Source: Ascarosepion bandense (lineage: Eukaryota > Mollusca > Cephalopoda > Sepiida > Sepiidae). From it: 64,000 nt of DNA. The notes beneath the pieces were generated by a model, which was not told the origin of the DNA, searched no databases, and was given only the letters and a program-made list of their open reading frames with translations. The stretch spans positions 1,662,501-1,726,500 of the forward strand of contig JBBBDQ010000348.1 of the NCBI GenBank assembly GCA_037127315.1, given 5' to 3'. The position numbers and the translations under genes are program-made. Shown one piece after another: positions 31,790 through 43,321 of the stretch (position 1 is the first letter of the stretch; the number at the start of each line of letters is the position of its first letter).

Positions 31790-32330
31790 ATCGAAAAGCA
31801 CAAGGATGCATTCCAGAAGTTGAGTAAAGTAGTAACACACAGGAAGATTTCACTAGAAACAAAGAAAAGAGTGCTAGACTGCTACGTGATGTCAGTTCTT
31901 CAATACGGCTGTGGATGCTGGACTATATCATCAAAAATGAAGACAAAACTGGAGGCGGCCGAAATGTTGTTCTACAGAAGGATGCTACGGATATCGTGGA
32001 CTGAGCATACAAGCAACGACGAGGTGTTAGAAAGAATGGCAACAAAAAGGAAATTGATGCTGAGCATCAGGAAGAGACAACTGAAGTTTCTGGGACATGC
32101 AATGAGGAAGGAGAGCCTGGAGAACCTGATACTGACTGGACAGATAGAAGGAAGGAGAGACAGAGGAAGGCAGCGGATAACATATTTGAAGGGCCTGATC
32201 AGGTGGATGACGGAACGTGGGTTGCCAGGAGCAACAGGAGCAAACATACTAAGAGCCACAAGGGATAGGGAGACGTGGAGAGCCACGATTGCTTACGTCC
32301 TGAAAGGACAGGGCACATAGAAGAAGAAGA
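31790..32330 (+). pseudogene. RTE-like LINE C-terminal region with (AAG) tail (copy 4)
   Basis: The frame to 32320 covers KKRVLDCYVMSVLQYGCGCW, MLFYRRMLRISWTEHTSNDE, RKRQLKFLGHAMRKESLENL, RDRETWRATIAYVLKGQGT. It is open over about 165 residues from near KHKDAFQKLSKV (31795). The RT domain is missing. The TAG stop (32318-32320) is followed immediately by AAGAAGAAGA. It is the longest readable copy in the window. Confidence 0.85.
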
Positions 32331-32545
32331 TTTTTATTTTCGTGTTCTACATCTTTTACTGTTTCTATTCGCTGTAGAAGAGTTTTCTCTGATTATCTTT
32401 GTTTTATTTGTGTTTTGCACACATTATATGATTTAGTTCAGCTGCAAACGACCACTTTGAACAACTTAATGGATAAGTGTCGTTACATTCACCAGTGTAA
32501 TACAAAAATGCATTAAACTTTCATTCACCATTGGTGTCATTAACA
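32331..32545 (+). repeat. LINE 3' flank repeated in inverted position at 38877-39095
   Basis: TTTTATTTTCGTGTTCTACA and AACTTAATGGATAAGTGT match the reverse complement of 38877-39095 almost base for base. It lies beyond the LINE tail in both places. Confidence 0.85.
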
Positions 32546-32552
32546 TATTTGC

Positions 32553-32697
32553 AGGGCCTGATCAAGTGGATGACGGAACGGGGGTTGCCAGGAGCAACAG
32601 GAGCAAACATACTAAGAGCCACAAGGGATAGGGAGACGTGGAGAGCCATGGTCACCTACGTCCTGAAGGGACAGGGCACATAGAAGAAGAAGAAGAA
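32553..32697 (+). mobile_element. RTE-like LINE 3' tip (copy 5)
   Basis: AGGGCCTGATCAAGTGGATG, AGAGCCACAAGGGATAGGG and GGGCACATAG followed by AAG triplets. Only the last ~45 codons are present. Confidence 0.85.
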
Positions 32698-32698
32698 T

Positions 32699-33345
32699 CA
32701 TATATTAATCCAGTATTCTCTACCAAATTCTACTCCATTAGCTTCTTTTCTCACACTGTGGAATTCCTTTCCATTTACTTGATTCCCCGACAGTTACAAT
32801 CTCCAAGAAGTTAAATCTAAAGTCAATAGTCATCTTCTATCTCACTAACCTGCATCCACTCTCTTATGCTGCATTCTCAGTCCACTCCACTCTCATCAGT
32901 ATTCCCATCCTTCTCTTACCCACTTTCTCATAATTTACCTCCTATGTAACCCCCTGCACAACAGTGACAGTAAAATGCCTTGCTTGGGGCGATATAGTTA
33001 TAAAAAATAGTCATCTTCTATCTCACTAACCTGCATGCCCTCTCTCTCTCTCTCTCGTGCTCTTTTCTCCGTCCACCCCACTCTCATCAGTATTCTCATC
33101 CTTCTCTTACCCTCTTTCTGTCACCCCCTATAACTTGTCACTCTTTCTCATAATTTATCTCCTATTTAACCCCCTGCAAAACAGTGGCAGTAAAATACCT
33201 GGCTTAGAGCAATATGATTATAAAAAAAAGGGTAACATGACAACTGCCCTGACGAACTTTTTTTCCTGGTACCTTACTCGTGACACTAGATTGGCACCAA
33301 GGTCGCAAAATATTACCGTCAAAACAGTTAAATGTAACTGAAGTA
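32699..33345 (+). mobile_element. CR1-like LINE 3' ends, partly duplicated
   Basis: AAATTCTACTCCATTAGCTT starts a C-terminal piece. CATCTTCTATCTCACTAACC occurs at about 32829 and 33009, so the 3' UTR is repeated in tandem, each time ending near GCTTGGGGCGATAT-like strings and A-runs. A short coding piece with TRDTRLAPRSQNITVKTVK follows (33268-33340). Confidence 0.72.
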
Positions 33346-33349
33346 GGGG

Positions 33350-34320
33350 CGGTCAGCCAAGTCTGGTACAAGGTCAGTTCACAAGCATAGCCTATACTCC
33401 CTATAACTTAAGATCATACGTAATCATCAGAAATAATAATCGGCATATTTTGTGTGAATGGATGGCAGAATGAGAGAAGTAGCATTTGCAAATGGAGAAA
33501 AAACTAAGTTGTCAAGAAATCTGAAGTGACATTTGTACATAGGAGAAGGTTCTCCAAGTATTTATTCAGCTTATTTTTGTCCAAGTGAGGATCAATCATA
33601 AATAATAAAAGTATTTCGTTTGTATGTTTAAAGAGAAATTTTATTAAAATAACAGAATAACATCAATTTGTAGGCGTTAAATGTTCAGAGAAAATCTCGT
33701 ACGTAGTTAAGTGAATCAAAGTCTTGTAGTTTTAAATAGCAGAATGTGTTTATGCAGAATTAACAGGTTTGCAATAAAGTCTGTGATCATTTCTTTTTTT
33801 GGTCAGCTAAAAAGTAAAAAGGAAGATGAATCAGTAAAAGAAAGATGTTAATTTTTAGAAGTCAGTTGAATTATCTTGTTGCTGTTGTAGTCTTCTTCTT
33901 TGTTGACTTTGAGAATGGTGAAGATGAAAAAGAGGTAAAGGAAATTGGCACACGAAGAGAAGAACGAATGTGTGATTGGACCTTATGTCCGGTTCGGTAG
34001 ATTAAAGGTTCTTTTGTCACATCTTAACGTGTCGTCTCTAATTTCTGCTTACATCTTACTAATTGATTTGAATTTTTTCTTTCTTTTATATTGAAAGACT
34101 TTTCACATCAGATTTTTAACTTTTTCTCTCAGTTTTGCAAATACGTTCATTTCATTGATTAGAAAGTAAATTTAATATCGTGTCGCGAAATTTTGGCTTC
34201 GTCTTTTTTCTTTCAGCTCGGGGTCAATGCATCTCTTATTTATCAAAATTAAGATTTCAGTTTCCCAAAGAATTGTGAATTTTTGTAAAAGTAGAGAAGT
34301 GAGTTATTTTAATTCCGTAT
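33350..34320. other. no recognisable feature
   Basis: No domain or repeat found; a CTTCTTCTTTG stretch near 33895 is too short to assign. Confidence 0.5.
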
Positions 34321-34324
34321 TCAC

Positions 34325-34585
34325 CCCATAGCCATCTCTTCTACTCAAACAGTTTCTTTTCTCGCAAATTCTATTCGTGGAACTCACTTCCATTTACATG
34401 CTTTCCTGAGTGCTACAATTTTCAAAATTTAAATACGACCTCAATTGCTATCTTTTATTTACTTGATTCACATCAGTCTCTTATCTATTCTTCGACTTTC
34501 TCTGTGCTGTTTTTTTTTATTCCTGCGCACCTTCGTCCTGCATTGCTTTGGTCAAATGATTATAAAAAATGTATTTGCTGATGCC
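34325..34585 (+). mobile_element. CR1-like LINE 3' end fragment
   Basis: CAGTTTCTTTTCTCGCAAAT, TCACTTCCATTTACATGCTT and the end TTGGTCAAATGATTATAAAA follow the family pattern; strongly decayed. Confidence 0.65.
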
Positions 34586-34744
34586 AAAGATAATTTTGAT
34601 AAATGCTTGATTCGTATTTTTCTCAAGTCAGATGGAGATTTTCAAATGAATGCACTGTATAGTGCCAAATACTTTTAGAAATATCTAAACTGTTAGTTGT
34701 TTTCAAATGTTTTGTAAGATCAATTGAGGGAAGCCTGGTGGGTC

Positions 34745-35065
34745 TTAACAAAATTTTATACTGCTTTGAACGTTGTCAGCTAGCGTTACAAAATGACAAG
34801 CCAAAAAACTATACCAAATAACAAAACCTACATCACTTGAGGACTAAAAAGTGTAGCAAGAACGTGGACTGCACATGTGACTCAAAGAAAAATTGCTGAC
34901 AGAATCAAAGTGTGGATATTTCACACGATTCCAAATAAAACGTAAGAAAGGCAACCATAATCCATATTGAAAAAACCGATAACAGCTACTGTACTGGAAA
35001 AAAATATTTCCCTGAAAAATTAATTCAAGAAAAAGATTTTATGAATTTAACCGAAATCACTACTG
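34745..35065 (+). repeat. decayed partner of the cryptic frame at 16477
   Basis: ACTATACCAAATAACAAAAC, then a GGACTAAAAAGTGTAGCAAG stretch, correspond to 16578-16625. The frame is interrupted by a TGA after ACATCACT. Confidence 0.35.
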
Positions 35066-35145
35066 ACTATCCGGTCAGTGAATACAAAATGTTTCCTTAT
35101 AGAAAACGGTTATTAATATTATCGTTCTTGTATACACTCCTCATA

Positions 35146-35867
35146 TCTAAATTTATTTATAAATGGAACTTTGTCTGTGTGTGTGTCTGTGTGTGTGTCC
35201 GTTACTTATAGATTCCGAAACGGCTGAACCGATTTTCTTGAAACTTTACACAGTTGTACTATAAGCGTCTGCGAGTGTTCTTAGCTAGGTTTTGTGTTGA
35301 GGTACCCCGATAAATATCGAAAATCGATAATAAAAAAAATCGGGTTATAGAAGGAATGGTTTGATTTTAATCAAATTTGATACACTCATAGACAAAGACA
35401 TGAGAAACGATATTCAGAAGTTTCAAGGTTGCAGTTCTTACAATAGTGCAGAAAATTGATAATATATATATATATATATAAGGCAAAATGTTTGTGTGTG
35501 TGTCTGTTTATCTGCCTGTATGTCTGTATTTCTTTCAACCCTTTCATTTTAGTTTTTGCTTCGGCTTTGGCTCTAAGTAGGTATAATTGTAGTTCTTAGT
35601 CTCACCCATGATACCATTTACTCAGAGGACTTATTTAACTTTCAAAATTCAGTTTACGACGCAAAAAACTTATTTGATATCGATACCAGGAAATCAAAAT
35701 TTGACTTACATCCATTCATTTTTCTTTCAGTCTACGGTTTCGCTTTAACTGGAAACAACTATTGCTTTTCAGTCATTCGCGTGAACGTCCAAAGAGTCTG
35801 AGCTCCATGACCATGGATTAGTTTTAATGCATTCATTACACCCGAGCAACGCCGGGCTATACTGCTA

Positions 35868-35910
<43 letters not shown>

Positions 35911-36227
35911 GCGCGATTGGTAAATTACCGCAATTATTTTATTATTTCAAATATTCTTTATGCTGAGTCTGAGCTCTAGTACCATGGATTAGTTTTAAAG
36001 CTTTCATTACACCCGAGCAACGACTGGCTATACTGTTAGTTTAAATCATAAATCAAAATATGGCTTAGATTCATTCATTTTTCTTTCAGTCTACTGTTTC
36101 GCTTTAACCGGAAACAACTATGGCTTTTTAGTCTTTCGTGCGAACGTCCAAAGAGTCTGAGCTCCATGACCATCGATTAGTTTTAAAGCTTTCATTACAC
36201 CCGAGCAACGCCGGACTATACTGCTAG
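35146..36227 (+). mobile_element. non-autonomous Helitron, copy 2, with three successive 3' ends
   Basis: Starts TCTAAATTTATTTATAAATG with the leader TCCGTTACTTATAGATTCCG. The first 3' end is hairpin CCCGAGCAACGCCGGG and ACTGCTAG at 35868. After an (AT)n tract two more end segments follow, finishing GGCTATACTGTTAG (36039) and GACTATACTGCTAG (36227). Each contains AAGAGTCTGAGCTCC-like and TGGATTAGTTTTAAAGC-like strings. No Rep/helicase coding. Confidence 0.82.
35869..35907. repeat. (AT)n microsatellite between Helitron ends
   Basis: About 19 AT units directly after the first CTAG. Confidence 0.96.
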
Positions 36228-36239
36228 TTTCATTCATAA

Positions 36240-36550
36240 ATCATCTTCTTTTTTCTCTCCCCATCCTTTATTCTTTTTTTCCCAATATCTTCTGAACGAT
36301 CTTTGCCTCAGTGCATGATGGTTAGTACTGTCCTCTTTAAAAGAGGTCGCTCATCCTTATCATGATTAACATTAACGCCTTTATCGCCACTGACAGCAGC
36401 TGAAGATTTTAAACTAGCTTTTCTAGCTAAAACAGCTTGACCGTCATCGAAAAGCCCCAGTCCATCAAGTGAGAAATAGTTAACAAATGTTTAGTGAGAC
36501 CTTTGAGCCGGCTAAGGAGCTTTACTCCGCAAATGAAATAAAATTTCTTG
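36240..36550. other. no recognisable feature
   Basis: Nothing recognised. Confidence 0.5.
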
Positions 36551-36554
36551 GTAT

Positions 36555-37160
36555 CATTCAATTAAGTGCCGTATGTGAAAATCCATTGGGCGATCATGTC
36601 TTTTTTGAAATATGACTGACTGGGTAGAAAATTTTCCCGCAATAGGTTGCCATTACTTTATGCAGTAGATGGGTTGCCAAACAAGGCAATCTGTCTGTTA
36701 TTTGACTCATAGCTAGAGGAAAAAAGATGTATTATAATATTAAGTAGTAATTAGTGGGGGATCAGTTTATTACTTCATAACAATATACAGCTGATCCCCC
36801 AATCTATGACCAGTAGAAACCTTAATCATGATTCTAGATATTATGTTCAGTCAGTTAATTGCAATACCTGATACACGATTGGTCGATCATATCACGAAAG
36901 GGATATGCCAGACTGGGCAGAATATTTTCCCGCAATAGGTTGCCATTACTTTCTGCAGTAAACGGTTTGCCAATCAAATCTATAGAATACAGTCTGTCCT
37001 GCAAGTTATTCCATAGCTGAAGGAAGAAGAGACAGATTAATATATTTCCTAAGGGCATTTGTACGTAAGTGAATACAACGACTTCAATGGAATTCGAACT
37101 TGGCTCTCGGATTTCTCATTCCGAACCAATGTTCACTTCACCACGACGCACATCCTAACA
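36555..37160 (-). mobile_element. composite tRNA-type SINE, complete
   Basis: Minus order: tRNA head with GTTCGAATTCC-type B box (around 37085-37100), body 1 (GCAGAAAGTAATGGCAACCT), end, linker with GGTTTCTACTGGTCATAGAT and AAACTGATCCCCCACTAATT, body 2 (GGCAACCTATTGCGGGAAAA) and a final end at about 36560. Same architecture as 15640-16172. Confidence 0.8.
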
Positions 37161-37164
37161 CACA

Positions 37165-38275
37165 TCCCTTAAATTTTTATCAAGTTTAGTAGCTGTTTCC
37201 AGTGTTGATGAGGGTTTCCTTTCTAAACTTTTATTTATAGTAGTTTGGAATATCAATATTTTGATTATGTTATTATTTTTTTTCTTTGATCTACATGTGC
37301 TATCCATGTTAGTTTCTCGGTATATGTTCCTAATAATTCGAAGGATTTGGGATTTTGACCTAACACCGGCTGAGGGAAGGCACTTTTTTAATCTGCAGCA
37401 ACTTTCTTGGAGACGTAACTTTGCAAACATACTTATTCTATTACTATTTTCATGACGAAATCCGTCGGTAATTCCATCACTTCAGACCCAAACTGCTACG
37501 GCATGTTACGTTACTTACACGGAGTTTAACCACCCTCATTTTCTCCGTGTTTCAAATGTAAAAAGCAAGAGGCACCCTGCCGGCCTTCTTCAGAACTGCC
37601 TGCTTGGGAAATAGACACAATGAGATTCTTCCTTGGAAAAGCAATGAAGCTATTAGAAACAAACAAACTAATTAATAAACTTAACCTCTTTAAGATTATG
37701 TATCATTCTTTTAAGATTTTCTTCCGCTCATATCTTGAACATTACTTATCATAATTTTTTCAACTGTATCCTTCTACATCCAGTAGCTCTTGAGCATTAT
37801 ACAATATACAGAAAATCGAATCGCCGAGTTTAATTTTTTATTGAAATAGGTTTTATTCAATTCCAACTAATTCCATTAGGAAAGGTAAAACAGAAGTCTA
37901 TAACATTATTTAGTTAGAGATTAATCCAGACTGTTAGAAACGCGTAACATAGAACAATCTTCAAAATATAATGTGTAGAGGAACAGTCGTGATTCATCCT
38001 TACTTAAAGAAATGCAATTAAGTACTCAGTACCGTATCAGAACTACAGTCAATATTGTAGAAAATAATTTCTTTGTGATGACTTCATCACGGTGTCTGGT
38101 TGATTTGTAGTTTTCAAGAAAAGTTTTAGGTAGCATACGTAAAAAAGAAAAATATCGAGAAATATGTAGAAATTTTAGAGGACGGGTAAGCTTTTATTCT
38201 AGGGATGACTTTTATTCTAGGGAAGGATCGATGAGGCAGAGGAGAATTGCATACAAATTCACACCCGTTGAGATA
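37165..38275. other. no recognisable feature
   Basis: Contains a 91-residue minus frame (37155-37430) without a recognised domain. Codon content and lysine/asparagine richness look random. Confidence 0.5.
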
Positions 38276-38278
38276 AAT

Positions 38279-38420
38279 GAGAGAGAGAGAGAGAGGTTGG
38301 GTGATGAATAATTAGGCTGTTGTCAGGAAAATCTATATATATATACATCGTTATAAATATATATACCTCTTTATCAATATATATACCTCGTTAATATATC
38401 GAGATAAAAAAATGAGATGG
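38279..38420. repeat. (GA)n and (AT)-rich short repeats
   Basis: A GAGAGA run at 38279-38295 and three copies of a TATATATACCTCG-like string (38337-38400). Confidence 0.8.
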
Positions 38421-38875
38421 GATAAGAATAATGTCTGGCGTGAGTATAAGCAATCGAGAACGCATTTTCCGTCAAGCAAAACCCCATTTATCAGTCATAA
38501 TGTCTTTTTTAGAAGATTGACAAACGAATAAAAAATAAATTATGTATAAAAAATAAAAGATGAAAAATATTCACGACATTATTTTTCGCCCAGTCCAGAC
38601 GAAGTTTCTTAACATATTAAGGAGAAAATAAATTCCACATTGAAAACCACGATTGTATAGGTATCTTCACTTCATTTTTCTATCTAGAAGCACGAGAAAA
38701 ATTAACGGTGCACAAAAAATTATTTTATACATCTTTGATATATGTTAAATATTCTTATGAGTTAATCATTAAGTTTTATATCAAGATGTGTATAGACAAC
38801 ACTCAGTTTGGTAAGTCCAACTTTATGATTTCATACTATTTTAAAATTAATGTAAAGTTATCTTCACATTAGTGT
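38421..38875. other. no recognisable feature
   Basis: AT-rich; nothing recognised. Confidence 0.5.
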
Positions 38876-38876
38876 C

Positions 38877-39510
38877 ATGAAAAATTTTAATGACACGAAT
38901 GGTGAATGAAAGTTTAATGCAATTTTGTATTACACTGGTGAATATAACAACACTTATCCATTAAGTTGTTCAAAGTGGTCGTTTGCAGCTGAACTAAATC
39001 ATATAATGTGTGCAAAACAAATAAAACAAAGATAATCAGAGAAAACTCTTCTACAGCGAATAGAAAAAGAAAAAGATGTAGAACACGAAAATAAAAATCT
39101 TCTTCTTCTATGTGCCCTGTCCTTTCAGGACGTAAGCGATCATGGTTCTCCACGTCTCCCTATCCTTTGTGGCTACTAGTATGTGTGCTCCCGTTACTCC
39201 TGTCAACCCCCGTTCCGTCAGCCACCCTATCAGGCCCTGCAGATATGTTATCCGTTGATTTCCTCTGTCTCTCTCTCCTTCTATTTGGTCAGTCAGTATC
39301 TGGTTCTCCAGGCTCTCCTTCCTCATTGCATGTCCCAGGAACTTCAGTTGTCTCTTCCTGATGCTCAATATCAATTTCCTTTTTGTTGCCATTCTTTCCA
39401 ACACCTCATTGTTGCTTGCGTGCTCAGTCCACGATATCCGCAGCATCCTTCGATAGAACCACATTTTCGCATCTTCCAGTTTTGTCCTCATATTCGATGA
39501 TATTGTCCAG
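38877..39510 (-). pseudogene. RTE-like LINE C-terminal region (copy 6) with shared 3' flank
   Basis: The minus frame 39545-39108 reads SECWTISSNMRTKLEDAKMW, FYRRMLRISWTEHASNNEVL, RKRQLKFLGHAMRKESLENQ, RDRGNQRITYLQGL and DRETWRTMIAYVLKGQGT. The stop and AAG tail (CTTCTTCTTCTATGTGCCC on plus) lie at 39094-39118. Beyond the tail, 38877-39093 is the ~215-bp flank also found after copy 4. The family role is as for the other copies; the RT is lacking. Confidence 0.85.
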
Positions 39511-39540
39511 CATTCACTATGCATAAACTTGCTTATTATA

Positions 39541-39945
39541 TACAATACCGACCATATTTATTAAGCCACCCCAGTGTAAAAAACAAAATGATGTATTTCA
39601 TACTATATTTTAGGATTTATTGCCAACTGAATAATTGTAAATAAAAAATAGAATCGTTCTCTTGTTAATACTGCACAATAACATGTGCATCAAATGAATT
39701 TATAAATATTTAATGATTACCTATATTGCAGTTTCATCAATGAAAGAATGAAGAAAATTTCGGGTGATTTGGACGACTTCATCTTTACTTCCATACTTTG
39801 TAAAATGTTGCAAAGTACTAATAAGAAAAGAACCATTCTATTTTCATTTAGAATTATCCACTTGGCAATAAATACTAAAATAGTACAAAATATATCATTT
39901 CTTTAAAAAAACTGGGGTGGCCTAATAATTATTGTCGGTAGTGTA
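39541..39945. mobile_element. Tc1/mariner-type MITE, 405 bp
   Basis: The left end TACAATACCGACCATATTTA then TTAAGCCACCCCAGT, and the right end ACTGGGGTGGCCTAATAATT then ATTGTCGGTAGTGTA, are inverted repeats of about 35 bp. TA-like borders. No transposase remnant. Confidence 0.78.
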
Positions 39946-40229
39946 TGTATAAAAAATCTTACATATGTATATTACTTATATATGTAAAAAATCTTGTATA
40001 TATAACATTTCTATATATGTATAAGATATTTGTTTATGTATAAAAAATCTCATAGAATACCTACACACGAACGATTCAATGGGAGTCATTACAGTCTTTA
40101 AGATCAGTTCGCTCAAAAATCCTAAATCTTCCCACCTTTCTAGAAACCAATTTGTACAACAGAATATTAAATGAATAAATATATGAAATATTTTGTAAAA
40201 AATCTGGGTCTTTCCTGAACTGGACAAGG

Positions 40230-41615
40230 GAGGAAATCAAAATTGATAATCACAAATCAAGAAAACTGATCGAAGGTGCTAAACGTGAAAGATCCTCTTG
40301 AGAAGTCCAAATTTTAAAAAAAGAGAACAGCATTATTTCAGCATCACGAGTTGAATCAGGACGTAAGAAAAGAGACAGAAATTTTCAAAAAGGAGAACAA
40401 GCCAAGATCTAGTGAAATCTGTTGGAAAATTTCTACCGCGAACAGAAACCGAGAAAAGACGGAGAATTTGAAAAATAAAAAATCATATTTGTTTAAAATC
40501 TTAAAAAAGAGAAATGTGACATGTCAGCATCAGGAATTGAATAATGGCTTCAGAAAAGAGATTGAATATTTGCGAAAGGGAGACGAAACGAAGAACGACT
40601 GACAACTGGTGAAAACTATTCTACCACGAAAAATTTGAGAACTCAAAAATAAAAAATCTTATACATGTATGAAATGTTAAAAAAAAAGAAAAGTGACGTG
40701 GCTACATCAAGAATTGAATAATGACTTCAGAAAAGAGACTGAATGTTAGGAAAATGGAGACGAAGAAAAAAACTATTGATAACTGCTGAAAAATCTTCTA
40801 CTGAGAAAAGATATAGAACTCGAAAAAAATTATATTCGTATAAAATGTTAAAATAAAGAGAGAAAAGGGAAAAAGTAGTTATCAAAAATTGAATAATGAC
40901 TTCAGAAAAGTGACTGAATATTTTCAAAAGGCATAGGAAGCAAAGAACTCCTGACAACTGCTTAAAAACATACTGTCGCGAACAAAAACTGAGGATTGAA
41001 TAATGACATCAGAAAAGTGACTGAATTTTTTTTAAAAAAAAGGGAGTGAAAGCAAAGTATCACCGACAACTGCTAAAAACTCTTCTAACGCCAACAGAAA
41101 TCAAGAGAAGATGCATAGAATGTGAAAAAAAGAAAGAAGTGATATGTCAGCAACGAGAGATGAATTATAACATCAGAAAAGTGACTGAATTTTGCAAAAG
41201 AGAAAGGAAGCCAAAAGCTATTGACAACATCTGATAACTCTTCTAACCCGAATAACAACCAAGAAAAGGTGAAGAAACCGAAAATACAAAATTTGAAAAT
41301 GTATAAAATCTGAAAAAATGACGTGATATCTCATCATGAAGAATTGAAACATGAATTCAGAAAAGAAACTGAATCTTTGTAAATTAGACAGGAAAAAAAT
41401 GAGCGACTGAAAACCGCTGAAACTTCTTCTACCGCAAACCGAAACCGAGAGACGAAGAACTCGAAAATAGAAATAGTTGCATGTTTTGTTTTTAAGACAT
41501 ATCAACCTCGGCAGGTCATTTATTGCCAACTAAACTTTGTTTAATTTTTGATCGTAATACCTTCTTTCAACAATTTATTGTTGTTTTTATATACGTTGTG
41601 TGTCTAGTAATACAT
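40230..41615 (+). repeat. degenerate ~186-bp tandem repeat, part 1
   Basis: GAATTGAATAATGACTTCAG and variants recur near 40347, 40534, 40708, 40880, 40993, 41155 and 41340, with GAACAGAAACCGAGAAAAGA-like strings between them. Where readable, the units share a frame: QELNNGFRKEIEYLRKG, then KTENLKNKK. One pair is 62 codons apart within a single open frame (40351-40602). Confidence 0.75.
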
Positions 41616-41621
41616 TTTTCT

Positions 41622-41957
41622 TTCCGAGTATCAAGATTCATTGGGATATGTTTTTAAGGACAGGGCCCCCAAGTCATACCCTTTTTATTTAACCCATAAC
41701 TGAAGGGACGGATTAATACCTTTCCCAAGGGTACCAGTGCTTAAGTAAATGGAGGGTATTCAACTGGAATTCGAACTCGGCTCACCGATTTCTCTTTCCG
41801 AGCCGATATCCACTGCACCACAAAGCACATCTGTCGCTATACGCTTACAGAACCTGGTATTCCAAAGAGTCACCCATCTAAGTACTGACCAGGCTCAACG
41901 TTGCTTAACATCGGTGATCGAGCAAGAACCGGTGTATTCAACGTGACAGGCCTGTTG
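41622..41957 (-). mobile_element. 5S-rRNA/tRNA composite SINE inside the tandem repeat
   Basis: Minus: 5S head (CACGTTGAATACACCGG, GATCACCGATGTTAAGCAAC, TAGATGGGTGACTCTTTGG), spacer CGTATAGCGACAGATGTGC, tRNA-like head (TTGTGGTGCAGTGGATATCG, B box GAGTTCGAATTCC), body GGGAAAGGTATTAATCCGTC and end CTTGGGGGCCCTGTCC. Confidence 0.88.
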
Positions 41958-41959
41958 CA

Positions 41960-43015
41960 AATGTATAAAATGGTAAATTAAAGAGAAAATTGATATGTCA
42001 GCATCAAGAATTGGATCAAGACTTCAAAAAAAAAAAAAAGACTGAATGTTTGGAAGATAGACCGGAAGAAAGAACTACAGCGACGAGAAAAGAAGGAGAC
42101 CTGGAAAATAAGAAATCTTTTCATGTATAAAAAGTTTATACAAACGGAAAAATGACTTGTCCTCATCAAGAACTGAGTTATTAAATCAGAAATGAGACTG
42201 AATGTTTGCAAAAGGAAGAGGGAGCAAAGAACTACTGACAACTTCTGAAAACTCTTCTACCTCGATCAGAAACCGAGAAAAGATGGAAAACAAGAACATA
42301 AAAAAAGATATATAAGTATAACATGTTAACAAATGGGGGAATTTGCATGTCAGCATCAAGTATTGTATCTTACATATGTATAGAATTACATAAAATGTAC
42401 AACGTGATCTGTTAATATCTAGAACAAAATCATAAATTCAGAAAAGAGATTGAATGTTTGCAAAACTGAGAGGGAGGAAAGAACTACTGACATCTGGTAG
42501 AAACACTTTTACCAACAACAGAAATAAGAAAAGATGGAGAACTTAAAAATAAAAAAAGAATTTGTATAAAATTTTAAAAAAACGAGAAAAGTGACATGTC
42601 ACCATCAAGAATTGAATCATGACTTTAGAAAAAAAGGACTGAATGTTTACAAACGGAAGAGCAAGCAATGAACTACTACAAATGTTATAAACTCTTCTAT
42701 TGAGAACAGAAACGAAAAAAGAGAGCGAGAGAAAGCTCGAAAATAAAAAAAATCTTATATATATATAAAATGATAAAAAAAAGAGAAACTTTACATGTCA
42801 CCATAAAGAATTGAATCATGACTCAAGAAAAAGGTTTGAATATTTGCAATTTAAAGAGGAAGCAGAGAATGCCTAACAAGTGCATAAAGAATTGAATCAT
42901 GACTTCTGAAATAAACTGAATGTTTCCAAAAATGAGAGAAAGCAAACAACTGACAACTGATGAAAACTCTTCTACTGCAAAGAAAAAACCGAGAATAGGT
43001 GGAAAACTTGACAAT
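41960..43015 (+). repeat. degenerate ~186-bp tandem repeat, part 2
   Basis: The repeat resumes with GTCAGCATCAAGAATTGGAT; units restart near 42007, 42170, 42425, 42610, 42810 and 42888. More decayed than part 1, with frame-breaking indels. Confidence 0.75.
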
Positions 43016-43321
43016 TAAACGATTCAGTTAACAGAAACCCCAAATCATGTTAGAAGAACTAGCAACATAAGGCTCTATAAAAATAAAGATGAAACAGTGA
43101 ATACATATCCAGTATATATAACAATTGTATACTATGTGTATCATAATAAAGTGGGAACGGGAATGGATTCGGAACTGTGCAAAAACATTCTTTTCTCTTA
43201 GATTTTGAAATTTAAAACATATCACCCAATCCAAGCCAGGAGATTTGTTCTGATAGTAACGTAATAAATTTACGAAATATGTTTTCTGATTGATTGTATA
43301 TATTATATAGATAATATATAT

